In this document: piece by piece, positions 1 to 9,692 of the stretch | Numbering within the stretch: the stretch's first letter is position 1 | How the letters are laid out: every line of letters starts with the position of its first letter | Assembly (NCBI GenBank): GCA_024704765.1 | Contig: JAKMXF010000166.1 | Location: 522,743 to 586,742 of the forward strand | Length of the DNA stretch: 64,000 nucleotides | Reading direction: 5' to 3' | From: Oopsacas minuta | Taxonomy: Eukaryota; Porifera; Hexactinellida; Lyssacinosida; Leucopsacidae | The notes under the pieces: model-generated | What the model was told of the DNA's origin: nothing | Database searches by the model: none | What the model saw: only the letters and a program-made list of their open reading frames with translations | Translations under genes and position numbers: made by a program

Positions 1-1
1 T

Positions 2-718
2 GTATTGGATAAACAGCCAGCTGACCCTATCGAGTACATAGCATTGATGTTGTTGCAATATATTAAGAACCATGATGGAAAACCCTCAGAATTTTCCAAA
101 AGAATTGCCAATCATTCTCGGATCCCTGCTATGGTAGAGAAAGAAAAAGTAATTATTGATTCAAAAGAAATTGAGTTAGTAGAGAAGGAGGATAAGGAGC
201 AAGAACCTGACGAATCTAAGAATGTTCCAATATCAGAAGATATAGATGGACCTATTGAAAAAGTTGATGTGAGTGAACCTCACAAGGAAGAACTCACTTA
301 TGAAACCAAGGAGGATAAGGAGCAAGAACCTGACGAATCTAAGAATGTTCCAATATCAGAAGATATAGATGGACCTATTGAAAAAGTTGATGTGAGTGAA
401 CCTCACAAAGAAGAACTCACTTATGAAACCAAGGAGGAACCAGTTGATTCCACGGAACCAGAAACAGCTGATGATATTATAGAAGTTGATAAAGTAGTAG
501 AGGAAGTAAGTGCAGATATACAAATACAAGAGGATCTAGCAGTTAACGTTATGGGTGAGCAAGTAAGTAACAATGTCAAAATAGCTTCTGATATTCCTGA
601 AGAAAAGATTAGTATAGATGAAGTTAAAGAACAGAGCACTGAGGAAACTACTCACCAGGATCTGTCTGAAACATCACCCGAAGGAGATCAGTCGATACCA
701 GTGGAAACCACAGAGTAA
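2..718 (+). CDS. Dpy-30-motif protein, 3' terminal exon only
   Basis: The reading frame is open from the window edge (first full codon at 2) to a TAA at 716-718, with no ATG at its beginning, so the 5' part lies outside. The first residues resemble the Dpy-30 motif, a short helical hairpin that dimerises and docks on partner helices; the core PADPIEYIALMLL matches the usual P-x-D/N-P-I/V-E-F/Y-L-A pattern. The rest is a low-complexity tail very rich in Glu, Asp and Lys. It contains a 41-residue unit duplicated in tandem (123 bp; 185-307 and 308-430) with almost no nucleotide change. Dpy-30 motifs occur in chromatin proteins and in several axonemal or signalling proteins, so the exact family cannot be named from this tail. 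Confidence 0.6.
   Translation, partial: VLDKQPADPIEYIALMLLQYIKNHDGKPSEFSKRIANHSRIPAMVEKEKVIIDSKEIELVEKEDKEQEPDESKNVPISEDIDGPIEKVDVSEPHKEELTYETKEDKEQEPDESKNVPISEDIDGPIEKVDVSEPHKEELTYETKEEPVDSTEPETADDIIEVDKVVEEVSADIQIQEDLAVNVMGEQVSNNVKIASDIPEEKISIDEVKEQSTEETTHQDLSETSPEGDQSIPVETTE
185..430 (+). repeat. 123-bp in-frame tandem duplication
   Basis: Two nearly identical 123-bp units (185-307, 308-430) lie head to tail inside the acidic tail of the Dpy-30-motif protein, and the beginning of a third is visible at 431. The unit is exactly 41 codons, so the frame is kept. One G/A difference was seen between the copies. Confidence 0.9.
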
Positions 719-2056
719 CTATTTATTGTTTTACCGTCGATTCACTTGATATCATTATAGATCATAATTATTTATCTTATCTATCTCTACACTGTTGGAT
801 TATTTCTGAAATCATTATTTCAATACTCTATATTTTGAACTATTCCTTCTTAAAATAATAAATGTATTTTATGGAATTATACAATATTTAGAGAATCAGA
901 ACCAAATACTTTTGGTATTTGTAAAATTCAGTAATATTTAATGATTTTTCGTAGCGCCATTTTAGTTCAGTTCCTAGCGCATTGGACATTAATTCATAGT
1001 TCTTTTGTCTAAACTTATTTGATTTTGTAAATTCTTTATACTAAGTTTCATTTTGCTTAATGAGTAGTAACACTAATTATGTTTGGTTATGTAACTGATA
1101 ATCTAATAAATTCCTTCAACCAAGCTAACCTGAGCATTTAGTTGTTAAACTTGATCATTATGATAGAGTGTTTATATAATATTGGCGCCTTACTTAGGGA
1201 TTAATAGCTCTCCCCCAATATTAAATACACACGTGGTATTTTATAGAGACATCCAGATTATCTCGCTCCGTGACCATCATATAACTCACAACTTGGTAGA
1301 GCAATGTCTACTTAATTCATTGAACTCAATACATTTCACAATTCAAACTACAAAGCACAAAGGTAGTTATTTAGCATAATTACTTCCTTCCATGACAATC
1401 ATAACCACTTAGAGAGTAAGCTATATTTTGATAGTTTAACTGCTAATAAGCACATGATTCGATACATGTTTAATGTTTGAATCCTTTTTAAATTTGACAT
1501 AATTCAATCATTATATTCACAGGTTTTTAGCAATGGATTAAAGGGAAACATCTTTCCTTATGTTGAATAGATTTAAATTGCACCAACTTTACTATGTATG
1601 TATAGGATATGGTGGTTTCTATCTTTTTCAATGTTGGAAATGTAAAATTCTTTGGATCGGTGATAGGTCACCTTTATTCTGAGGAATATGGTTAATGGAT
1701 GGCCTCCACTTAAGGTTCCAATTTTCCCTGTGGCACTTTTTAAATGATGAAGAGCTGAATTTTTTTGTTTGGAGAGATAAGATATATTTTGTGATTATCA
1801 TGATCAATGTAGATTGTAGAGATAATTTATTTGATAATTTTGTGATATTAAAGTTTTGAAATCGCTTAAGTTATAATTGAGATTATTCGAGCATTTCTAT
1901 ATTTCTGCATTGAAACGTCAAACTGCATTTAATTAATTAAAAACAGTGGAACCTGGTGGAATTTATACGCGGCCGCCAAAGCAAGCACAAATGATAACTT
2001 CAAATGTTTAATATTAATCAATATTATCTTATCTGATAAGGATCAGTTTGTTGGAT

Positions 2057-2335
2057 ATGTTTCATTTTGCACACCCCCACCCCAACAAAGTGAATTGGTT
2101 ACCTCCCCAATCTCTCCATAACTATCATTAAATTGATAGCATACTAAATGATAGTAGATATTAGTAAGGGTATATCATGTCAATAGACTTCATATTGAGT
2201 GAACTAAATGCTCAGGAAAAGATTTTATAGGGGATGGTCATAATCCTTACTAATCTACTATATTTAGTATGATATCAATTCAATGACAGTCATGGGAGAC
2301 ATTGAGAGATGAGGATGGGCAAAAATGAAACATAA
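2057..2335. repeat. Imperfect inverted repeat (fold-back, MITE-like)
   Basis: The left arm from about 2102 (starting CCTCCCCAATCTCT) is the imperfect reverse complement of the right arm ending near 2314 (AGAGATGAGG). The centre includes mirrored TTAGTAAG and CTTACTAA segments. Similarity continues outward to a mirrored TATGTTTCATTTT / AAAATGAAACATA pair. It has no coding capacity and looks like a non-autonomous DNA transposon or hairpin element. Confidence 0.65.
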
Positions 2336-3076
2336 TCAGACATAATTAAGATTAATGTGAAAATATACATTTTAAGTTATTTATTTGTGCATGTTTTAGT
2401 GTCCACGTATCAAAATCAACCCGGTTTCACCATCAAGTAATTTCCACCATTCAGTCAGACCCTTGAACCTACATAATCCGCACACTTTGTAATCCTGATT
2501 TTCCTGATACCTTAACAGAAGTTTGAATTAACAAATATTAACAAGTATGTAGGTACCTTGATAATCCGACATTTTTCCACATAAAGAGTATTAGATTTTG
2601 TGTAAATACACAATTCTTTTATGTCTAGAAGTGCTTGTCATATATATGTAATCACTATTTTATCTTTAAACAAAAGCACTATTCACAAGAAATTCTTATA
2701 GATAGAGTGGGAAGTATATTTTATTATAGTCAGAATTGATGGAATAATATTCCCATAATTACCATAGATTACTTTAAGTTCCTATGTCACCACCATGTGA
2801 TCAGATAATTTCTATTACTCATTTTAGCTCTATTGCTTACGTGAATCAGTTTTATATGATGCATTTGAAAGAATGTACTAGTGATAATTATCTTCTCAAG
2901 TGTATAATATTTTGGGGGAGCATCTCTAAATTGTAATCGAATCATTATTTTCGCCTGTTCCGCAACAATTCAATTACAATCACCTTTGTCGAATTTTAAG
3001 TTTGCAGCTATTCCAGTTCCTCAACACTTCAATCAACCTGGCATGACCTCAAAAAACATTGAGTTTTATTACATAC

Positions 3077-3446
3077 TAGCGCGCTTCGCTTGCTCGCGCT
3101 ACGCAGTTGCGAACACTTTGTGTCCACACTCGGGCCTACGGCCCTCGAGCACATAAACTCATAATCTTAACCGTCACAAACATGATACTGCAATAATCTT
3201 AAGATCTGCTTACTTTATGTCCACAAAAGTGAACCAATATTTATGAAATGTTGTTTACAATATTTGGACTCAGCATACTCAATTACCCCAGCATAACCAT
3301 TGAAAGCATGTTCCTACCTCAATTTTGAAATTTATTTACTTTATATTCATAAAAACAACAATAAAATACATAAGAGAAACTTGAAAATGTGAACTTCGGA
3401 CTCAGCGTACTGTGTTACCCCTGCGTAGCCGTTTAGAGCAAGCCAG
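3077..3446 (-). mobile_element. Helitron-like non-autonomous repeat, copy A (5' end missing)
   Basis: Read on the minus strand, the element ends in a GC-rich hairpin followed by CTAG. On the plus strand this appears as CTAGCGCG, an 11-nt loop, then CGCGCT at about 3077. The body repeats the sequence of the copies near 21.8, 32.8, 33.8, 35.0 and 46.0 kb. The AT-rich TCTATATTATTAAA-type start seen in other copies is absent here. Confidence 0.6.
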
Positions 3447-3598
3447 TATGTACATTTTAATAAATATTGACAATATTCATGGCGAACAGGTTCCAATGCT
3501 TAATCAGGGTGATTTAGGAAAACTTTAGCCAAGCTGTCATGGCGTTCTTCCGACATACATTAATTTCTGATAAAATTAGCTATCTCTAGAAATATACT

Positions 3599-4015
3599 AT
3601 GGATAATGTTACGAACTTTTCTGCTGAGCTCAAAGATACAAATTTGACAATTTCCTCAAACAAATTTCCTTTCAATCTATATCTTGCCAAGAACAATCCT
3701 CAAAATCTCTCTAAGAATTCTAAATATTCGGATAATTCAGGTTTTACTAGTTTAGTGAGCAAATTGGAAGATTTCTTACCCAAAATTGCTAATGCGAATG
3801 AAGAACTTCTTTCTCTCTCAAAAGATGAAGTAGATATTGAACAAGTCGAGGACCAAGATCAGATTATCGAAATGAATCTACAACTCTATGAAGATAGTTC
3901 TGATAGTGATAGTAGCGGCACACAAGATGATTTGACGGCATTAAATACAGAAATATCTCCTGAACATATTCAAAAGCCCCTGATTATTGAAGAAGAGAAG
4001 ACCACAAACAATTAA
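3599..4015 (+). CDS. NOPCHAP1: NOP protein chaperone 1-like (C12orf45 homologue)
   Basis: 138 residues in one exon, starting at a true ATG. Known role of the family: NOPCHAP1 links the R2TP/RUVBL chaperone to NOP58 during box C/D snoRNP assembly in the nucleus. What is seen: a central helical block (L-x-x-FLPKIANANEELL, about residues 53-70) matches the family's FLPQMARANEKL segment. It is followed by an Ile/Asp segment and an IIEMNLQLYE stretch matching the family's VIQMDVALFE. Then come a Ser/Asp-rich run and a last block that resembles the conserved C-terminal I-x-x-x-L-P segment. The length is somewhat below the vertebrate protein, mainly through a short N-terminus. A splice-acceptor-like CTAG sits about 10 bp before the ATG. 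The match is by memory of the family, without an alignment. Confidence 0.7.
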   Translation: MDNVTNFSAELKDTNLTISSNKFPFNLYLAKNNPQNLSKNSKYSDNSGFTSLVSKLEDFLPKIANANEELLSLSKDEVDIEQVEDQDQIIEMNLQLYEDSSDSDSSGTQDDLTALNTEISPEHIQKPLIIEEEKTTNN

Positions 4016-6346
4016 AGTATAATTTATCATTTATTTAGAACATTTTAATATTTCGTAATTAAATTCGTACTATCATAACTTAATGATTATTTCATATCGA
4101 GATTAGCATATCGTACATCACAATTGCAAGCCTGTAACACCCAGTCTTTTGCCTGCTGTACATGGCCTACCGGTTATTATGCAAAAAGATAATGGTTATA
4201 TTGCTACATTCCAACCTGAGTAAATAAATAAGGGGGAGGGAGCTACAAATTTAGCTTGACATCTCGGGACATAGCATAATATTAATGTTTTCAATTTATG
4301 TTTTTGCCAAGATTATGCGGGTTATTAGCCTCGACACATATGCCTGGCATTCACGAGTTTGAAACTGTCTTGAAATGGGTATTTTTTTTCTATCTTCATA
4401 CCCGCAATTGTTTGTATACATCACACCATGTTGTAGCTTTGAGTTTATGCTCTACCCTAAGAAATCGATCTATTTCTCCTTTATTGTCATGATTACCCTG
4501 CAAATATGAAGATTTCTAATTACTTGTAAAACGTTATAATTATGTAACTTTGTAATGACTAATTATTCAACAAGGTGAATAGATAAAAGGCTATTTATTG
4601 CATAAATCATAACTGATTACTGAAGGTCATTATGTGTGTTTGATAATATGTAAGTCAGCAAATTCTCAATATGGTATTGTCTTTAACTATTCTATAGCAC
4701 ATGTGAATGTTTAGGAGCATTTTTCATAATTCCAAGATAAGTAAGTTTGCTCATTAAAGATAAGATTCCTCGTGTTCTTGTACCAGAGTTGTAATTTCCG
4801 GCTCAACCATAATCCAGAAATATATTCTACATGGATAGCGCTAGAGAGGCTAGAACTCCTGGGAAACAGCTAAAGTAGTTTGAAATTTGTTTCTACAGGA
4901 ATCCTGTTGAAAAAAATATTGTTTCATAAAGGTTTGTATCAGGGCCGTATGAAGCATCCCATACTTTCCCCCCGCCTCCAAAAAAGGCCTATAAATATGC
5001 CACAACCTGGAAGAATGTAGACCAAAAACCAGATTCTTTAATATTTTCTTATGATTCATCATGCCATTTATTTATGTAATCTCTAACAGTTGTTCCCTAA
5101 AGGACGGGATGAGATGTTGGCGAATATTCTTAGTCGATATGACTTCGGTACAAATTTTGTTAACATTGCATACATCCCAAGTGGCCAACATTTTGTAGTA
5201 ATATCTTGTACGAAATTTCAAAATTCTAATTATTCTTGCAAATTATGCTAATTTTACACTCAATGTTGGGTTGCGGTCATATTTTTCATAGAAACTATTA
5301 TCATTACTTGCTATGCTTGGCAATAACCTTAAAACTGGTGTGATGACCAGCATATAGAGAGTAATTGGTTGGCTCTATACTTTGTAAATGCTCGTTTCCT
5401 TTTTTCTAACTATTTTACAGTTTACCTGTTATTAAATTCGAACCCTAACCTTAAATTATGACTTTGATGTTTTCACAATTAGCTACTAAATTAGTTCCAT
5501 TAATTACAAAGGCTCATTTAGCAGTTCATGCAGTAGACCCACTGACAAAATTTTGACTTTGGATTAGTCAATTACAAATTAAACAATTCAAGTAGATGAA
5601 GTTCGAAATAGCAGCAAATATTTAAACATTTTCAGACGATAAACTATTTGTAGACATGTCTAATTTGGTAGTTTATAATTACATTCCTCAGTTGAATCTT
5701 TAAAAAATTGGCACGATTGAACATTGGAAGCATTTCCCAAAATTATTTTGGCTCTATGCTCTGATCGGATTAGCAAGGGCCTACTCTAGTAGTCATCTGG
5801 AGGGACCCCACAACCATCTAGCTTCCCTGATTTGTATACTACACATACGTTTTGGGGTGTAAAATTGCACCTGGGAATATGAAATTCTAAATTTTCCCAC
5901 ATTTGTGGCGATTAATCATACCCTCACTGATGAACCAAAATCGCTTAATTCGAAAAATTCGTGTATTTTAATTTTAATCAAATCTACTTTCTAATTTTCA
6001 TTGTTTGTAAATTACTTTAACGAAATTCATTTGATCAACTCATTTTGGTGGTGGTACTGGCTTTGTTCACAACTTTTTAGTGATCATATTTTCCACCTTT
6101 TCTCAACGGCTAGTATGGGTGATTGGGCAGCCAACATTTAATTTATATCAGCATGCTTATCATATGATTACCAGTATTTATTAAATTTATACTCCAAAAC
6201 TTTTTGGCGATTTGACACTAACGAGTTAGCATTGTTTATTTGGCAGAAATATTGGTCTGAGGTCTGAGCTGCATTCCTAATTCGTCGATATTTGTACTTC
6301 ATTAGTGTAATAATTTTGTGTATAGATATTCTGCCTTCTAGCCTTC
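4016..6346. other. Gene-free stretch
   Basis: No coding sequence recognised in 2.3 kb. A dispersed repeat begins near 5287 (CATAGAAACTATTATC) and has a second copy near 13143. The small frames at 4298 and 4850 (minus strand) show no family similarity or usable context. Confidence 0.65.
5287..5385 (+). repeat. Dispersed repeat, copy 1
   Basis: About 95 bp starting CATAGAAACTATTATC and continuing through a GCAATAA segment to a TTGG-TTGGCT segment. It is similar to 13143-13240. The function is unknown and no termini were identified. Confidence 0.5.
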
Positions 6347-8164
6347 ATGTCACTTTTACCGCATACCCCAATGAATGTAAGTTTGGCAGCTGACATAACA
6401 GGTCAGTATGTCGCACTCTATTCAAAACATTCCAACATTAAAATATGGAACTCTTCAAATGGGAAGAAATTTATAGAACTCCAAGTAAAGGCGAAGAAAG
6501 GGTCTTACTCGGTTGTCAGTTGGAGCATACGAGATTTGTATATTCGTAATTCTAAGAATATTATTTGGTTGTCGGCAGTTTCTGAATTTAGTGATGAACT
6601 TAGTCATAAGATTTTAGCTTACGGAACCACAAGTGGCTGTGTTGGACTGATGTATGCTTTAATTAATAGAGAAATAGTATCCAGTGACTCGGTACATTCT
6701 TCTTGTATTCAGGATGTTGTTTGGAATAAAAATTGCTCTCAATTATACTCTAGTGCAGATGATAAGACCATTGTAGAATGGACAATCTCTGAGGATGGAT
6801 TTACACCGGGTAGGCGTATTCAAGCATGGAAGAAGTCAGTAGGGAAATTAGCATTAAGTTGTGATGGGAATTTTCTGGTAGCAGCAAGTACTCGTATTCG
6901 CATTTGGGATATTCAGAATGAAGTTGTAGTACGTAAACTCACTGGACACACAAGTCAGGTAAATTGTTTAGAATTGATACATAATGGAGATGGTAGCATT
7001 AGCCATGTTATTTCTGTTGGAGAAGATGAGAGAATGATATCAGTTCAGAGAGTACAACTAGAAAATTCTTTTCATCACATCTCAACTCTTCGCTCTCCTC
7101 ACCATCCCATTTCAATGCACATATCTGAATACAATACTGTATTTATTGTAGCGTCTAACGGCATTGTGTATATGTACGAGCTTCCGTTTGATATTGAGCC
7201 TTCTAAGCCGATAAATCATGTTTGGAGTCTGCAAATATCGGATATTAGTCAGAGTAACGGTGCGGAGAAATCTCTTCTAATGCCAATTATGTCTGTGTTC
7301 TGTTTGAAGGAGGAAGGTAATCTTCTAGTCATGTATGGAAATTTGGTCAGGCCTATATTCGAGAAGATTGCAATCGATCTGAGTCAGAAGAGAATGAACT
7401 TAGAACGGTGTTCAAAACAGAAAAGCTCATTGAATGTAGATATCATTACAGAAGTAAAGTCAAGCAGTAATACAGCTGTTCCCATACAATTAATGTCTTC
7501 CCATCTTTCCAAAAAGGTTAAGAGAAAGAGACCAGCTGATGACGAAACTTCATCAGAACAAGTTAGTGACGTATCTTTAGGAGAACTTGTATCAGAGAGA
7601 GAAGAAAATTCTAAGAAAGATCCTGAAGCTCCACGCTCGATAGCTACTGGTTCTCTTGTCCATATGCTTTGTCAATCTCTACAATCTGACGACTCTGACC
7701 TCTTCAACCAAGTCATTTCTGTCACTTTGGGTAAAACAATACAAAATACTGTCAAATCTCTTCCTATGAAATATGTGCTACCTTTCATAGTAAAGGTTAT
7801 GTCAATCATGCACACCACTCCATACCGTGGTCCCAGTCTGATGAAATGGATTAGGCCTTGTCTAACCCTGCACACAGCTTATCTACTCACAGTCCCCGAT
7901 CTTACTGACAGACTAGGAATGTTATATGAATTGTTAGACTCTAGGGCAGCTAATTATGACAAGTTATGTCAGCTGAAGGGAAAACTAGATCTACTAGCTA
8001 ATACTAACCGTAATGCAACACCACCTACTCGGCAATATTCTCCAATTAAGCCTAGACTAGTGTTTGAAGATAATGACGACTCTTCTAGCGAAGCAGACCT
8101 CTCAGAATCCAATAGACAACAGAACAATTCAAGAGACGAATCTGCAGATGAGCTAATGACATAG
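6347..8164 (+). CDS. WDR43: WDR43 / UTP5, small-subunit processome WD40 protein
   Basis: 605 residues in one exon. Family role: WDR43 (yeast Utp5) belongs to the t-UTP/UtpA module that binds the 5' ETS of pre-rRNA and supports RNA polymerase I transcription in the nucleolus. Seen here: the N-terminal half carries WD40-type repeats, for example an IKIWNSS strand near residue 30, IRIWDIQNE near 185 and GHTSQVNCLEL just after. A basic KKVKRKRP stretch near 390 could be a nuclear or nucleolar signal. A C-terminal Utp12-type helical domain follows (about residues 430-540, with LLTVPDLTDRLGMLYELLDSR), then an acidic, Ser-rich tail. Length and domain order match the family. The start ATG lies 5 nt after an acceptor-like TTCTAG. 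STX18 begins 167 bp downstream on the same strand. Confidence 0.9.
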   Translation: MSLLPHTPMNVSLAADITGQYVALYSKHSNIKIWNSSNGKKFIELQVKAKKGSYSVVSWSIRDLYIRNSKNIIWLSAVSEFSDELSHKILAYGTTSGCVGLMYALINREIVSSDSVHSSCIQDVVWNKNCSQLYSSADDKTIVEWTISEDGFTPGRRIQAWKKSVGKLALSCDGNFLVAASTRIRIWDIQNEVVVRKLTGHTSQVNCLELIHNGDGSISHVISVGEDERMISVQRVQLENSFHHISTLRSPHHPISMHISEYNTVFIVASNGIVYMYELPFDIEPSKPINHVWSLQISDISQSNGAEKSLLMPIMSVFCLKEEGNLLVMYGNLVRPIFEKIAIDLSQKRMNLERCSKQKSSLNVDIITEVKSSSNTAVPIQLMSSHLSKKVKRKRPADDETSSEQVSDVSLGELVSEREENSKKDPEAPRSIATGSLVHMLCQSLQSDDSDLFNQVISVTLGKTIQNTVKSLPMKYVLPFIVKVMSIMHTTPYRGPSLMKWIRPCLTLHTAYLLTVPDLTDRLGMLYELLDSRAANYDKLCQLKGKLDLLANTNRNATPPTRQYSPIKPRLVFEDNDDSSSEADLSESNRQQNNSRDESADELMT

Positions 8165-8331
8165 TTGTAGAAAATATTTTAGTAAATGATGGTCCTCTTT
8201 TATTTAATTTAGTTATGAAATAATCATAATTTTAAGGGAAATTACTTGTGCAGATTTCCTTACATAATTTGTTAGCTCATTCATATTTAGTTTTAGTCTA
8301 TGTTTTAACTTGGGTGTAGTTGATGAATTGA

Positions 8332-9273
8332 ATGGATAGAAGCACTGAATTTGCCATTTTTGTGGAAAATTGCGTATCTAACCAATCTCAGCCTGCACAG
8401 GTGTATCGTAAGGATGATATTTTGCAGAATAAATTCAACAATCTGGCAAACGCACTTCGCGATAGCTTAACAAATCTACAGAATTCAATTGATGAATTAT
8501 CTCCGCTATTATCTAACCCTAATAATTTCCTACAAAAACCAAAGCCCAAGGAAATTCTACATCAGGACAGATCTGATCATGAAACTCAAAAGTGTATTCA
8601 GAATTGTCATAAAATGATAATGGAATACTTGGACTCTCTAAACACAACAGAGATTAACTCCCCACAAGTAAAACTGTACTTCAGTAATACTATTTATTTA
8701 ATTGAGCATAAACTTGGCCAGCAGATAGACACTTACACAAAGATGAGATCTCAGAGGTACGAGCAATTACAGAGAGTTAAAAATGCTTTTAGATTATCAT
8801 CTCATTTAAATAAATCGGGTACATTTGATGGAGAGGATGACTCAAATATTCACCATTCAACTAATCCAAATTGTGCCAACGTCAGACAACGACAAAATAA
8901 TACAATCAGTGAAATATCCAATTTACCTTTGGATGAAATTGAAGGATCTAACAAGGAAGAGATGAGGCTTGAACAAGAAAACAGACAGCTAGTGCATGAA
9001 ATGAAAACAGAGTTTGATGAGATTAAATCCATCCAAACGAAACTACACGAAATATCTCAGCTCCAGCATATATTTGCTGAGGAAGTATTGAAACAAAAGG
9101 AAGAGGTTACAGTTATAGCAGACATGACTGTAGAATCTGCTTTAAATATAACAGAGGGAAATAAACATATTCGTAAAGCTATCCAGAAACAATTCACTTC
9201 TGATGGGATAGTTCTCTTCATTATTGTTATGTTTACTATAGCTCTGTGGTTCTTAGACTGGTATCAGGATTGA
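8332..9273 (+). CDS. STX18: Syntaxin-18, ER Qa-SNARE
   Basis: 313 residues in one exon. Syntaxin-18 (yeast Ufe1) is the ER-resident Qa-SNARE for Golgi-to-ER retrograde vesicles, acting with the NRZ tether, USE1 and SEC22. The C-terminal half is diagnostic: LEQENRQLVHEM precedes the SNARE helix (about residues 220-285). This is followed by one membrane span (about 291-309) ending in FLDWYQD, nearly identical to the family's FLDWY terminus. The N-terminal half shows the expected helical Habc-like region but is poorly conserved. No stop or frame problem is seen. It lies 167 bp downstream of WDR43 in the same direction, so co-transcription is possible. The ATG choice fits the usual N-terminal length. 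Confidence 0.9.
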   Translation: MDRSTEFAIFVENCVSNQSQPAQVYRKDDILQNKFNNLANALRDSLTNLQNSIDELSPLLSNPNNFLQKPKPKEILHQDRSDHETQKCIQNCHKMIMEYLDSLNTTEINSPQVKLYFSNTIYLIEHKLGQQIDTYTKMRSQRYEQLQRVKNAFRLSSHLNKSGTFDGEDDSNIHHSTNPNCANVRQRQNNTISEISNLPLDEIEGSNKEEMRLEQENRQLVHEMKTEFDEIKSIQTKLHEISQLQHIFAEEVLKQKEEVTVIADMTVESALNITEGNKHIRKAIQKQFTSDGIVLFIIVMFTIALWFLDWYQD

Positions 9274-9582
9274 ATTATTTAATTTATGTATTTGTCTTTA
9301 TTCAGATGTAATTACATTTAATAATATTTCTAATTCTATTTTTAGGATTTACAAGTTCGTAAGATATGTAGAACTGTTATGACATATTTGGTCCGGCTGC
9401 AAAAATGGTCCGCTCGGGCCATATTTGTCATTATTCTGACAAATTGACTAATTCTAGTCTGTCATGGAGTTTTATGGCCTCTCAAATACTTATCACAAAT
9501 TTGGTCCGGTATTATTTTGGGTGCCATTAAGTATATGGCTTCTCTAATAAACAAGAACGAATGTAATATTATCTAGCCAACT

Positions 9583-9627
9583 GAATTCAATTATTTTGGC
9601 AAACAAAAGCAATTAATTTGGCAATGC
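9583..9627 (+). repeat. Left inverted repeat of the MULE element
   Basis: This segment, containing CAATTATTTTGGCAAACAAA and TTAATTTGGCAA, is the reverse complement of 12481-12525 with only a few differences. The pair brackets the transposase gene. The true outer termini may lie farther out (GGGTGCCATTAA near 9520 and its counterpart near 12580), but no target-site duplication could be confirmed. Confidence 0.7.
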
Positions 9628-9692
9628 ATATATATATGTATAATTCCAATAAGATTTTAAATTCATTCGCAGCTCCATTTCCACAATTCTTT

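Larger units (their letters stand above)
719..3598. other. Gene-free stretch with repeats
   Basis: No convincing coding sequence. It holds the 3' flank of the Dpy-30-motif gene, a dispersed repeat at about 1688-1765 (also found near 44868-44945), a fold-back at about 2057-2335 and a Helitron-like repeat at about 3077-3446. The longest open frame (1182-1379) has no recognisable similarity and looks like chance. Confidence 0.7.

Noticed and set aside
1182-1379. 65-codon open frame downstream of the Dpy-30-motif gene
   Set aside because: No family similarity, low-quality composition and no splice or start context; it lies in repeat-bearing intergenic DNA.
9390-9530. GGTCCGG-type motifs as the MULE left terminus
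   Set aside because: A matching right terminus and a target-site duplication could not be found, so only the clear inverted segments were annotated.
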